Shown here: positions 36,432 through 49,059 of the stretch, one piece after another
Layout: the number at the start of each line of letters is the position of its first letter
Numbering within the stretch: position 1 is the stretch's first letter
NCBI RefSeq assembly: GCF_001653235.2
Contig: NC_035793.1
Location: 1,426,001-1,490,000, forward strand
Reading direction: 5' to 3'
Length of the DNA: 64,000 nt
DNA from: Pochonia chlamydosporia 170
Taxonomy: Eukaryota; Ascomycota; Sordariomycetes; Hypocreales; Clavicipitaceae
Notes under the pieces: generated by a model
Databases searched by the model: none
The model's input: the letters and a program-made list of their open reading frames with translations, nothing else
Told to the model about the DNA's origin: nothing
Position numbers and translations under genes: made by a program

Positions 36432-37288
36432 ATGTTTTCTGAAATCTTCCGATTCACCCTCCGAACTCCGGACCTCATCTCTGGCAAGGCATTCGCTCAC
36501 CTACGACAGACAGTCGCTCAAGCTGGTGCCGTGAGCCAATATTTTGGATACACTACACCCACGAGCTTTTCTCCTCTTCCGAGGAAAAGACATGAGATAT
36601 GTTGGGTAGTGAGTAAGCGCAAGAAAACAGATCCCGTTCACATTACAAGCGTACAAATGTTGTTGACTGACAGGGTTGTAGACTGGGCTGGAAGTACCGA
36701 CACATCATTCCTCGGCGAACACTTGGACTCCTTGTCCGATGGCGATGCCACATCCTTGCACTGCGAATTTAATGACTCTGAATGGAGCGAGGTTACAAAG
36801 GCGCTAGAATCTCGCGTCTGCGAATTCGTAAGTAAGGAACTGGACCGGCCGTTTTAGAGTTGGATTGCTCACTGGCGCAGGCTATGATCAGGCTGTCAGA
36901 CAACACCCCTCTGGCAGACGAAGCAATCCAGAAATCAATGCACAAAACTTACACTGATGCGTATAAACTGAACGGATTTACTGGTGGAAATTGGGCATAT
37001 ACGTCTAATACGAACAGCTCGGCTGGCGCATTGGTCCGAATGACAGAGATCAATATTCCAAGCGAGGAGCGACGATTGGGTGTTTATTATCTAGGCTGGG
37101 AAAGTATCGAGGTATGTTGAAGCTTCTGGCGTCTTTCTGAAGTATGCACTCCGCAGAGTTCTAACCAACCTCAGCTGCATGAAGATGGGACCAAGGAAGA
37201 GGCTTTCCTGGAGGAGCTCAGGAACTTGGGGCGATGGTTTGGTGAAGGAACTGGGGCATGGTATGCGATGTTGAGGAGGCACGAGTAA
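36432..37288 (+). CDS. Unrecognised 223-aa protein
   Basis: Unknown function; no signal peptide or membrane span. Exons are 36432-36612, 36682-36827, 36881-37111 and 37175-37288. Phases agree, giving a joined protein with CWVVNWAGSTD and IRLSDNTPL across the junctions. The first intron is 69 nt (GTAAGC...TTGTAG) and in frame, so a naive reading runs through it without a stop; the conserved-looking WVVNWAG join supports splicing. The protein is Trp/Tyr-rich toward the end (WESIELHEDG, RWFGEGTGAWYAMLRRHE) and may have a ferredoxin-like alpha/beta fold of the ABM or dimeric-barrel type, a guess from the spacing of beta-like segments. It sits between two phosphohydrolase genes on the same strand. 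Confidence 0.7.
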
Positions 37289-38275
37289 TGGCTTTCGGGT
37301 GACATGCTGTTGAAATGCGGAAGAAGCCAATATTCATCCACGATTGCTTGGCGAAGCTTAAGGTTCACCAGAAAACGTGTGAAGCGCCACAGATATCCGG
37401 AATAGGCACGAAAATAGCGGAGATTGCGGTGCTAGAATGATTCTAGAGACATACTTCGGACAAGTTTTCCTCGAGGTATAATACAAGTAAAACAAAAATA
37501 TGATTGCCGTTGCTATTTTCTGTCGGACCGGGGATTTATGGCTATCCCGGTGTTTCGTGGTTGACGGCGGAGGACTCCGGACGGAGGAAGTGAGAATCAC
37601 TTTTATTAGCCGCGGATGCGCAAAACATTCTTGTCAATAATTACCAGACCGTTCATACTCCATACTGCATACAAGGCACATTGTATGGGGTCAATAACCT
37701 GTCTGTGTATCCGTTATGGCTCGGCACCACGACGGCCGAATATTCGGTCATTCGCTTAACTAGACAACTTGCCTGTCGACTCGTCGTTTTTCTCCAGACA
37801 GCAAACTCATCCGACAAACACAGTAAAAACTGGCTCAACCCACCATCAAATCTATTTCCCGGTGGGGGAGAATGATCGACCTTCCCACCAGGTTGCAGTT
37901 CCGTGCGACTATGCCGGTCATGCCAAGCTTTTATCATAGGATGAGCCTTACATTGCCAAGCCCCCAACGCGACGATAAACACCGAAATATGCACGTGCGG
38001 CTTTTTCTCCAGCTTCTTCTGTGGAAAATCACACTGACGGAGTTGCGCGAGGCTAATCAAAATGCCAAGAAATACTGTAGTAATATGGGCAGGGAATGTC
38101 TTAGAATTGCCGGAAGCATGGACGTTAAGCGATGAGGGCCAGCCGTTGAGCAACCATACATATACATAAATGTTGGGTGATTCCCCAGGCTCTTCTGTAT
38201 CAGTTCAACCAGTCTCTGGGCAATTGAACTTGGAAGGCAAGCATTTTGTTTGTTTCTGATCGGAAAGTCGGCAAT
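37289..38275. other. Intergenic region with the alkaline phosphatase promoter
   Basis: 1 kb without a supported gene. It contains a CACGTG element at 37992-37997. The 87-codon frame at 37872-38135 shows no family features. Confidence 0.45.
37991..38000 (+). promoter_or_regulatory. PHO4/NUC-1-like E-box upstream of alkaline phosphatase
   Basis: GCACGTGCGG, CACGTG at 37992-37997, 279 bases before the phosphatase ATG at 38276. It matches the 5'-nucleotidase site at nine of ten bases. Known phosphate-starvation activators bind this core; regulation here is inferred, not shown. Confidence 0.4.
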
Positions 38276-39930
38276 ATGCGTGTGACTCTACTTTCGGCTG
38301 CTTTGGCAGCTTCCTTGGTCAACCCTGCTGTTGCGCATGACCGCAAGACGAGGAATTTCATTTATGTAGTTCCTGATGGCTTTGGACCGGCGTCGCAGAC
38401 TCTTGCTCGTGATTATCTCAACATCATCAATGGCAATGGGACGGCGGCGAGGCCCAACTCTGCTGCCATTGGGGCCGATAGCATTGTGAGTACCTCTGCG
38501 AAGAATTGGAACTGGAAATGAAGCGGGGAAAGCTCATATTTGCGATCAGGTAATTGGAAATGTTCGAACCCAATCCTCGGATGGACTTATTACGGACTCG
38601 GCTGCATCTGCGACTGCGTTTTCGTCTGGCCACAAGACGTATAACGGCGGTATGTCAAGAAACACACAACAGCACGATACTTCCCAAGACTACTGAAACG
38701 CTTTACTGACTTCATATAGCCATTGGTGTTGATGACGATGTCAAGCCCCTGGGTTCGATCCTCGAAGCTGCACACATGAGCGGCTTCAAGACCGGTCTTA
38801 TCGCGACATCCCGCATCACTCACGCCACGCCAGGCGCATATGCAGCGCACGTCGCATTCAGAGACTCCGAAAACGACATTGCCAATCACCAAATCGGATT
38901 CACTCATCCGCTAGGATCGGTCGTGGATCTCCTCCTGGGCGGCGGCCGTCGTCACTATCTCCCCAAGAAGGAGGGCGGCGTGCGAACCGACGACGTCAAC
39001 TTGATCAATTGGGCCAAGGGCAAGGGATTCAAGTACGCCTCGGACAAATCTGACTTTGCGGAATACACCAAGGGAAATGGAATAGTCCCTTTGCCGTTCC
39101 TGGGTCTATTTGCGTCGAGCCACATGGACTATGAGATGGATCGCAATCCTGAAAAGCAGCCGTCTCTCCTGGAAATGACCCAAGTAGCACTGAAGACTCT
39201 CGGAAAGGCCTCTTCCAAGAGCAAGAACGGATATTTCATCATGATCGAAGCCTCGAGAATCGACCACGCAGCCCATGCCAATGACATCGCCGCCCATGTT
39301 CACGACATCCTCATGTACAACGAGGTGATTGCTTACCTGAAGAAATTCGTCTCCCAAAACCCCGACACCCAGCTCATCTCTGCGGCTGACCACGAGACCG
39401 GCGGTATTACCCTCATAGACAAATATAACCCCGCCGTTTTGGCCAAGGCGACCCAATCGACGGAATATCTCGAAGCCAAGTTCAGCAAGTACGAGGGCAG
39501 TGATAAGGCGGCTTTCCTGAAGAGCACCATCCTTCCTGCGTATGGGCTGACGAATGCGTCTGACGCGGATGTCGATCGATACATGGGTATTTTCAAGAAA
39601 GATGGCGTTACGAAGATGGGGATTGCCATTTTGCATGACTTTGCTGAATCTGCGGGCATCAACTGGTCGACTGATTATCATTCGGCTGTGGATGTTGTTC
39701 TGTATGGTTTCGCGGTGGGCAATGCGCTTACGCAGATGAAGCAGCAGATTGGGCGAAATGTGAATAACATTGAGCTTCCTAGATATATTGAGAAGGTACT
39801 CGGTGTTAGCTTGGACAAGACTACTCAGGCTTTGAGGAAGAATGGAACGGATTGGGTTGGGAAGAATCCCAAGGCCGCGAAACGAGAGGCCATGGAGGCG
39901 GCTGCGAATCATTTGCATGGCCACCACTAA
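38276..39930 (+). CDS. Secreted alkaline phosphatase
   Basis: Zinc/magnesium phosphomonoesterase, 506 aa. Exons are 38276-38485, 38550-38649 and 38720-39930. A signal peptide (MRVTLLSAALAASLVNPAVA) precedes the mature chain. Visible active-site elements are the metal-binding VVPDGFG (Asp34), the nucleophile block TDSAASATAFSSG with Ser87, RITHATPGAYAAH, IEASRIDHAAHAND (metal ligands) and SAADHETGG. No transmembrane anchor is visible N- or C-terminally, unlike vacuolar yeast Pho8, so export is likely. It ends in a His-rich tail (HLHGHH). Intron 1 is 64 nt and intron 2 is 70 nt; the short middle exon carries the nucleophile. Co-oriented with the 5'-nucleotidase 2.1 kb upstream. Confidence 0.93.
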
Positions 39931-40806
39931 GGTTGGATTGAAGGGGATTTTGTGAGGCAGAGAAATTGGTATCAACTGATTAATGAGTCAAGTTATGGTG
40001 GGAGAGCGAGTCTCGTCGCTTGGGGGATGAACAAGTATCCTACCTAGGGACACAAGCGACATTAGCTAGCAAAAGTAACTGCTTAATGAGAGAATGTGAC
40101 CCTGAAATGATAACAAAGCAAGCGTTTCCGATGATCATGTGCATGTTTCAATGTTGTGCTACGCAGTCGATGGTGATGTCGAGAATTGATGGGAATTCCT
40201 TCCAATCGTGCTTCATTCAACAAGACAATATGCACAGGATTGAGTCACACGCTAATGCACCTCGGGTCACTCTGAACTCGGATACCATTTGATTGCATCG
40301 AAACTCAATAGCGGACCGCTTATTATTTCTTCGCCTTAAATTTTAACAAGCTTCCTGTTTTGGATAGCTCAGGAATGGAGAAGAAGACCGTTTCCCTTTT
40401 GGGGCCGTTTACAAAGGTCCCACGGGAGGAATTGGTTGTTGGTTGACGAGTTATGGTGCTTATATCTTACATTTGCATTTTATGACTCTTTCTGAGACTG
40501 TAGCGCATCACGAGTTACTTCAGGTTGAGTGGTAAATCAGTTGATTGACTGTCAATGGAGTCGGCTTAATAGGTTGCAATCCGAAGCCATCTGACGAGAT
40601 ACTTGAAGTGCAAAGCCCCTGTCGAACAACTGGTTTGCAGTTCTCATTATCGTCTCATAACGACTAGGCGTTTCACACGGAACTTCATGTTGTGAAATTC
40701 TCCATCGCGTAGCTTCGGGCTGCTAATTCGAGCCTAGACCTCACTCGGCCTTCATGAACTACTTACAATCCTTCAGTTGTGGAAAGCTTTAAGCAAGCAA
40801 GTTGGA
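39931..40806. other. Intergenic region
   Basis: 876 bases between the phosphatase and the ABC transporter, presumably the transporter promoter. No supported gene. Confidence 0.45.
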
Positions 40807-43800
40807 ATGAGCAGCATCATCTTCGCACCTCGCCCAAATGGCTTCACTTTCACCAATCTACTTGCCCCCGAAATCATCTGTATCGTCCCATCGGCTTTTC
40901 TGCTAATCGCAGCACCATGTCGTTTCGCTCAACTTCACTCCAAGTCAGCTATTACGCGCTCAGGATGGCTACTTTACAGCAAAGTGACCTTTTCCACGAT
41001 CCTCTTCATTCTGCAGTCTGTGCTACTAGCCCTATTGCTTTCTGATGACAGCCCGACAACCTTACACACTGTAGGCACGTCGCTGAGTCTCATAGCAGCT
41101 TCTTCAGTCGCAATCCTATCCTACCTAGAGCACCGAAGAGCGATTCAGCCGTCCGCGGTCCTCGCTGGATACCTTTGGCTTGCAACATTACTTGGACTTC
41201 CACAGACGATATCGTCCTATGAGAGACCACTCTCTGGCAATCGACTGCACTTTTCGGTACTGTTAGCAGTTGAAGTCACCAGAGCTATTCTCATAGTACT
41301 TGAAGAATGGCCAAAACGCAACTGCTTGCCTGGCAGTATTGAGGACCGGTCGGCGGAAGAAACGAGCGGTCCTCTTTGTCGTCTTACATTCTGGTGGCTA
41401 AACAGTCTCTTCTTAAAGGGCTACAAGTCCCAGCTGAGAGTCAAGGACCTGGGGAAAATTGATAGTGTCTTTTCATCCCAAGACCTGCTTTGCAGGATGC
41501 AGGAGGCGCTCAACAAGGCTAATCCAAGCTCAAAGTATTACTTGGTCAGGGCAACTTGGTCTGCGCTCAAGTGGTCGTTCTTGATGCCTGTTGTTCCAAG
41601 GCTGCTTCAAGCTGTGTTTAGGTTTGGGCAGCCTATTTTGATTAACCGGGTGATCAAGTTCCTAGGTGAACCTCGAACTGCAGATTCTGCTAGCGTTGCA
41701 AACAATCTTGTTTTGGCAACCGCGATTGTGTACATTGGGCTAGCTGTAAGTCGATACAGGTGCATGAAGTGATTCCAAACTTGAAAACGTTGCTAACCAT
41801 CAACAGATTTGTGGCCCATTGTACTCTCATGTCCTGAATCGCTTCGTGACCAAGTTACGAGGCAGTCTTTCGTCGCTCATTTTTGCCAAAATCGCCCAGT
41901 TAAACACCATTACGTCCACTGACCACGCGGCCTTGACTCTCATGAGTACAGACATTGACGGCATTAGAGGCGGTGTTGAGGATTTTCACGAACTCTGGGC
42001 CAGTATCATTGAGCTATGTGCAGCCATGTATCTCTTGCATCGCGAAATTGGTGCCGCATTCTTCTTGGCTGCCGTACCAGCTTTGAGTGGGTTTAATTCT
42101 GAGCTTACCCAGATGAGATAACTAACATTATGACAGTTTGTATTCCACTCACATCCAAAATTGCAGACGGCATACTCCCCGCCAGAATGGCCTGGATGGA
42201 GGGTGTACAAAAGAGAGTGGGAGAGACATCTTTGATGCTGTCACAGATTAAGAGTCTCAAAATGATGGGCTTGACTGACTATATGGGTGGCTACCTTCGC
42301 CAGTTACGAATCCACGAGTTGGACTTGTCGAAGAGATTCAGGAACTTTATTGTGCTGATATTAGCCATCGGTGAGCTCGGAAATGCTGCAGTCTTGTATT
42401 ATGAGTGATAGAACCCTATTAACCAGAGCAACAGCCAATGTTTCCGACCAAGCAACTCCGGCGATTGTCATCACAGCAGCAATTTTCTGGACAAGGTCTG
42501 GCCCGGCAGGGTTCACTGTCTCGCAGGCATTCACGTCACTGTCCATTCTGAGTCTGATATCCACGCCTATTGCAGAGTTGACGTCCGTGTACCCCCAGTT
42601 TGTGGCTAGCTTGGGGTGCTTCGAGCGTATTCAAACATTCCTGCTATCAGACGAACGAAAAGATGGGAGAATTATGAGCAAGACTGCTTCGAACGGTCAC
42701 TCTAATGACTCAAGAACTTTTTCTACAAACCTCGAATCAGGATCTGGGAGCCACAACACTCTCACGTTAAGAAACGTCACGGCCACATTGCCAGGCAAGG
42801 CAAAGCCAGTTCTTCAAAATATCACTCTAGATATCAAGGTATCTAGCTTCACGATTGTAGTTGGGCCTGTTGGCTGTGGCAAATCCGTCTTTCTAAAGAC
42901 ATTGCTAGGCGAAGTTCCCATCGCAGATGGAGCCTTGTTCCTCAATAACTCGCACTCATCCGTGGCTTTCTGCGATCAAACACCCTGGCTACGCAATGTG
43001 TCTGTCCAAGAAAACGTGCTAACTGGGAGTCCGTATGAACACGAATGGTACCAAACGGTTATTCGTGCAAGCGCCCTAGATCGAGATATTGACACCTTTC
43101 CAAACCGTGATCATACTATCGTGGGAAGCGGTGGTATTGCACTTAGCGGTGGACAGAAGCAGCGACTGGCGCTTGCACGAGCAATCTATTCTCGAAACAA
43201 GATAATTCTGCTAGATGATGTTTTCAGTGCTTTAGACACGACCACCTCGTCACTGATATTTAACAATTTGCTGAAACCAAATGGTCTTCTGAGATCATCT
43301 AACAGCACTGTTGTGTTGACCACCCACGCTGGTACGTACCCAGTCAACACATCTTCATGACAGCCCAATAACATATTCCTCAGTTCACTACCTGCCTTTC
43401 GCGGACAATATCATTGTCCTCAACGAAGACGGGAACATTCAACAATGCGGCACCTTTGCAGACCTCCAATCCCAAGATGGCTACGTCAAAGCCCTGGCCA
43501 TCGAACATCGTGACGACAAGACCGACCACCTCTCAGGAGAAGATCGAAAGCTAGAAGAAGAGCAGTCATCCCCGCCAACAGGTCCAAGAGACGACCCTAC
43601 AGAAAGGCAATTCGCAGATTGGCCCCTCTACAAATTCTACTTCAACTCCGTCCCTACGCCCATGATTCTCGTCTTCGTCTGCCTCGCAACAGGGTACATC
43701 GTCATCGGCCGCATGCCCCCCGTATGGATCAAATTCTGGACAGACCACGGCACCGACAAGGACACAGGCGCATATTTCGGCGTATACATGGCACTCTGTA

Positions 43801-45459
43801 TCACTACAATTATCCTGTCCGCCTGTTCGCCATGGTGGTTCATGACCGTCCTCATCCCCCGCTCAGCAATCCATCTCCACCAACAACTTCTAGATGCCTA
43901 CCTCCAAGCACCGCTCTATTTTCTAACGAATACCGACAATGGCGTTATTCTAAATCGTTTCAGTCAGGATATGACGCTTGTAGACCAACAAATGCCAATG
44001 GCATTCTTCGAAACCACCCTCAACGTCGCGGTCTTCATCGTATCAGCAGGCATTGTAGCTTCTGGGACAAAGTATCTCAGCATCGTCATGCCCATTTCTG
44101 TTGTGATAGTATATGCCTTTCAGAGGTTTTATATCCGTACATCACAGCAGATGCGGCATCTGGAGCTGGAGTCCAAATCTCCGCTGTATACGCACTTCAC
44201 GGAAACGCTGAATGGTGTGATGACAATTCGGGCTTTTGGGTGGGAGGGGCATTTCCTCAGTGAGAATCTGGGACTTTTGGACTTTTCTCAGAGGCCGTAT
44301 TATATTTTGCTTTGTATTCAGCAGTGGTTGAGTCTTTCTATGGGGCTGTTTGTGGCAGCAATCTCTGTGATATTGGTATGTTTGTTTTCATCGATCAACT
44401 ATACCCGCTACGTACTAAGGCATTTTCAAAGGTTGGTTTGGCGGTTCATTTCAAGGATACAACTACCGGGAGCAGTATTGGCTTGTCAATGGTCACCCTA
44501 ATGGGTTTCAACGGCGGTCTCTCATTCCTCGTCAAGTCATGGTCCAATATGGAGACGTCACTAGGAGCAGCAGCCCGAGTGAGAGACTTCGTTCAAAACA
44601 CGCCGTCAGAAAACAAACCCTCAGAGCAGCTAAAGCTGCCAAAGGAGTGGCCTTCCAAGGGCGCGATCGATGTGGTTGGTGTTACTGCCACATATAAGTG
44701 AGTTTTCGCCTCTTGAAAGGCTCCTGTCCAGTCACTTACAATTTCAGACCCCCTAGCGATCCTGTTCTTCGCAACATATCGATCAGTATAAAGCCTGGTC
44801 AGAAAGTCGGTATCTGCGGCCGGACTGGAAGTGGCAAGAGTTCACTTATCCTCACCTTACTCCGGCTCCTTGAGACGACTTCTGGGTCCATCCAGATCGA
44901 CGGCATCGACTTGGCGACAGCTCTACGACAGAGCATCAGATCAAATCTAACTGTACTGCCACAGGATCCTGTAAAGCTTCCCGGGACGGTGCGCGATAAT
45001 CTCGACCCTGATCGCCTTGCCCTCGGACTATGTGACGCGTCCCCAGACGACTACCGTGATGAACAGTTGAAAGATGCGTTGGCAAAGGTAGGAATTTGGA
45101 ACAATGTCTTGGACAGAGGTGGTCTTGAAGCCGCATTTGAAGACTTGGGACTCTCACACGGCCAGCATCAATTATTCGCACTTGCTCGGACGATCCTACG
45201 AAACAACAAAGTCGTCTTGTTAGACGAAGCGACGAGCAGCGTCGACGGAAAGACAGATGAGGAGATACAGCAAGTTCTGAAGAGTGTATTTCAGGATTGC
45301 ACAGTTGTGGCCGTTGCGCATAGATTAGAGAGCATTGTCAATGCCGACGTGGTGATTGTCATGGGCAACGGGGAGGTCATGGAAGTTGGAAATCCACAAG
45401 AGTTGAAGGAAACCGAGGGATCTGTGTTCAAGAGCCTCTGGGAGTCAAGACATGGCTGA
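40807..45459 (+). CDS. Full-length ABCC (MRP-type) multidrug transporter
   Basis: ATP-driven exporter of conjugates or metabolites; 1439 aa. Exons are 40807-41745, 41807-42086, 42137-42370, 42435-43331, 43384-44375, 44432-44697 and 44748-45459, all in phase. An N-terminal set of membrane segments is followed by TMD1, NBD1, TMD2 and NBD2. NBD1 has Walker A GPVGCGKS (about 628), signature LSGGQKQRL and Walker B IILLDDVFSALD, with Asp in place of the catalytic Glu. NBD2 has GRTGSGKS (about 1227), LSHGQHQLF and VVLLDEATSSVD with the normal Glu. This asymmetry is usual in ABCC. The first ATG is at 40807, and a further upstream exon cannot be excluded. It converges on the P450 gene with only 150 bases between stop codons, and could export that enzyme's product. 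Confidence 0.9.
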
Positions 45460-45609
45460 AGATGTTCGTCGCCTATCAGTTCTCATAATTGCGATTTGTT
45501 AGACTTTGGTCACATAATTCATTAGATACAAGTCCCCATACGTGTCTCAGCTCACAGCACTCCATACCGCACCACATCAGTCCACCAGCCTCTGTAGATC
45601 ATACAAAGG

Positions 45610-47447
45610 TTACAATGTACGCCGTTCACACTGCAAAAATGCCTGTCCTGCCTGTCGAGTCGCTGAGAAATTCCCGTGGTTAAGAGTGGGCAGTTGAGCG
45701 TTCTCCGTATTGCCATCCTTGTCCACTAGTTTGAAGTCAAAGAAGGCCACAAACAAAGCTATACACATGGCCACTTCGATCTTGGCAAACTATTGTATGG
45801 TCAGTATGTCTTTCACCACAGCGCAATATGTCTAGCAGGGGATGGATGGCCGCGTACCTTCATTCCCACTGCATTTGCCAGTGTTAGCAGCTTTCTCCAG
45901 CGTATCTTTCACAGGTGAAATACTTACGACAAGGATGCATGCCACTTCCCCATCCCACATAGGCGTGGCTCACTTTCTTATCCTCCGCTCGATCTGCGAA
46001 ATATCTGCTTGGATCCCACTTATGCGGCTCTGAGTACACCTCCGGATCAAGGTGGACATCTGCAATTGGATATACCTTTCAAAGTTCGTCAGCTTCTGTC
46101 GGATAAGCGTCGATATCAAGAAACCGCAAGTCTTACTGCGTAGGTATTCCTGGGAATAATCTCCCCTGAGCCCAAGATTTCAATATCTTTTCCAACGTTC
46201 TTGCGTATTGCCGACCCTGGCATTACCAGTCTGATGGTTTCGCGAAGGCAGTAGTCGATCATCGGGAAGTCGGTTTCCCAGTCTTCCATCTTGAGGCGGC
46301 CTAACACATCAGGCCCAGGCTCCGTCTCTGAGTATCTGTGCTTGGCTATAGCGGCAGACACCTCGTCTTGAACTTTTCGATACCACAGGCTGTTCTGGGA
46401 GAGAAACAGCAAGATCCAGGCTGATATGACCCCCGTGTTCAAGAGACCAGCAAATATTCCGCCCATAATAAACTAATACATCGGTTGAGGTGAGCATGTG
46501 CGCATTGAGGCTCGGGTTTCAGCCAAAACATTTATGAAGGGCCAATCAAACTTACAGCAGAAGTAATGACATCTTTTTCGCCATCGTCCATCATCAGCTG
46601 CATAGGATCCTCTTCTGTACGCCCAGTCCGTCGCCTGTCTTGCATGATTTTGCAAAATATCCGGTGTAATCTAGCACCTGCCCAAATCTTTGAAAGTCTG
46701 CTCGGGACTGGCAGTCTAGGGAACATTACTTCCAAAGCTGAGCTGTCATCCAACGCGCCAAAAATACCTAGAGTCTCTCGCAACAGTTTCGGGTCGTTCG
46801 CGATATCAACACTCCCTAGGTGGCGAACAGTGAGCTGGTAGATGAGAGCGTACACTGAATCGAAAGGGTCCACTGGTACACTTGTATCAAGATCATGGAA
46901 GCTTGTCATGCAGTCCCTAACCATGATAGGTAAGTTCGATTCAAGGCGACCTTTTTGTAAGAACCGCTTAAATAGACTGACCAAGTGGTTCCCCAAAGTG
47001 CCTTCTCCGTCGTAGAGGTGGTCAACAGTCGGTGCTGCTGAGAACAGGGCAGCAAATCTTTTCTTATGTCAGTGCATCTCACAGTGGCTGTCGCCTCTTC
47101 CATCTCCAGGATACATACCCTTCATTCATGTCAAGGCCACGAGAGGTGTAAAAGGTTTTCCTCCCGGCACTACCTGACAGCGCCACAATCGGGTACGGTC
47201 CGTAGAAGAAGCTGAACTGACCAGAAGAAGACTTTGAGAAACCCTTTTGCAAAAACGACAACCTATGACCAAAGAATCCAGGAGACCCGAGCACTGGCCA
47301 CCCTTGTAAAGATTTAGGCGCTTTCAATGGCCACGCTGGCCGCGTGGCGAATCGAAATAGAAGAATAACGAATGTGGTTATTCCTAGTATCAGAATGCTC
47401 GCGGGCCAGTCTTGGGGCGAAGCCAACAATGCCAGAACTTTCGCCAT
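45610..47447 (-). CDS. Cytochrome P450 monooxygenase
   Basis: Haem-thiolate monooxygenase of 501 aa. Exons on the minus strand are 47119-47447, 46556-47057, 46137-46472, 45928-46075, 45858-45868 (11 nt) and 45610-45789; all phases agree. An N-terminal membrane anchor (ILILGITTFVILLF) is followed by a Pro-rich hinge (RPAWPLKAPKSLQGWPVLG), the I-helix region around FIMGGIFAGLLNTGV, the K-helix YCLRETIRL (Glu355, Arg358), DPSRYF, and the haem loop GWGSGMHPCLG with Cys438. The I-helix seems to lack the classic A-G-x-D-T and has GLLNTG instead, as in CYP7/CYP8-like fungal enzymes. The haem loop is split by two introns around the microexon LGMK. Substrate unknown; the neighbouring transporter and oxidoreductase suggest specialised metabolism or detoxification. 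Confidence 0.9.
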
Positions 47448-49059
47448 GTCGGGAAAAGACTTGATAGAGCGTGATATGTCGCGTTGCAGCTCTGGTTGTA
47501 CGTTAAGAGGCTATTTGACGAGAACTACAAGATTGCTTCATAGAGGCTGGTTGCCCTAACAAAGATTCATCCAAGCCTACGGGGTGCAAACCTCTCTCCA
47601 AATACGGATTTGGGGGAGCAGGTGCCTTTAATAGTATGCGGAGAATGATATACGTTCTAGCACTAAGTCAACGTGGGACAGTGTTTTTACTCTAGAAATT
47701 TAGCTCCTCCACACGATCGACAGTAGACTTGGATGGCTGGTCCAGGGACCCGGCCTATTGCCTAAGACATGGCGGGCCACAATGACCGATCTCCCAGCAG
47801 CAATTGAAAGCTATTGCTGAGAATGATGGAACTAATATCAGACGGCATCCGGCGGGACTATTTGCTACGCGTTCAGTGCGATCAAATGGCATCGTGAGCT
47901 TCTGAAGAATGGTTGGACCCATGGCTAGTCCCCATCCTGATTGTTGACATCGAAAGATCCATTGGACGAATGCTGTGCAAGTCAATGGCAAAGTAACACC
48001 GCATGATGCAAATGCCACACACTCGAGTTCGATTGCATTCTCGATCTTGTGCTGGGGTTGTCTCACTCGCGATTCGGTTCAGCGGACCCCAAGTTTCGGG
48101 CCAAGAAGGTTCCGAGCTCTATGCCAGGCGATGTCACCTACTAGCAGCAAGACAACAAATCGAAAGCGTGCTTTCAAACCCATCTCCGCAAATTGCGAAT
48201 TCGCTGCAACTTGCCTTGGCCACGTTGTTGCGCCTCCTCACTGGTGCATGAAATAATGTCGCGTAACTCGAGACTATTCACTCACTTGCTTTGCACAACC
48301 CATATATGCACACACTCCCACCGGACAACAGGCCAGTGCGCCGCATCCTCGTTGCACAGATTGAATTTGGCGTGGCTGTTCAACACATTGTTACTCGCTC
48401 CATTGTTGAGGGTTGCATCGATAGCAAGAACCGTTGAATTCTGCTGCCAGCCTAACGACACGGCGATTGAGCCGTTCGATTGAGAAGACCGTTCCAGGGG
48501 TCGTACAATAATCCGTTTGTCCAGCCGCGTTCATGGAACATGTCGACCAAACTGGTTCAGAGTAAAGGATCAAATCGTTTGTTGTCGGTGTAGGGAGGAA
48601 AGTCTCGCCCACTGGAGCACTTGAGAGTTGGAATGAATCACAGAGCCCAAGGCCAGTGGCACTGGACTTGATCACTTTACCCCACCTGTCGGTTCAGTGG
48701 AGTGTGTGTGGCTCCTTCCTCTTTTGTTCCTGTAGAAATGTCAAGTCCAGTCAATTCAACCAATTCTTTATTGATGCCTGGCAATTTGCCGAAAATGCGA
48801 GTGATCTGGTGAGGGAAGAATATGATCCAGGTCTATTTCCTACATACTACTGTGCTTCGTATAGTACTGTACACGTTGAATTTATTATGCAGGTTGAATC
48901 TGCCGGATGCCATGCCACCGCAAACGTCGCTTGCGTCGATGAAGCTGACTTTCAAACTTGAGTTTTGGGTATCGGGTCATCGACCGCAGGAACCACCAAC
49001 AGCCACTGCAGACCCGTGAAGCGCCGTCAGCACTGGAAATACAGAAACAACTTCGAACG
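47448..49059. other. Intergenic region
   Basis: 1.6 kb containing the P450 promoter and the 3' flank of the DNA glycosylase. A minus-strand frame at 48391-48675 is somewhat protein-like but has no ATG and no family match. Nothing else supported. Confidence 0.45.

Noticed and set aside
43619..44263. 214-codon plus-strand frame rich in His, Arg and Pro
   Set aside because: Alternative frame of the ABC transporter's fifth exon.
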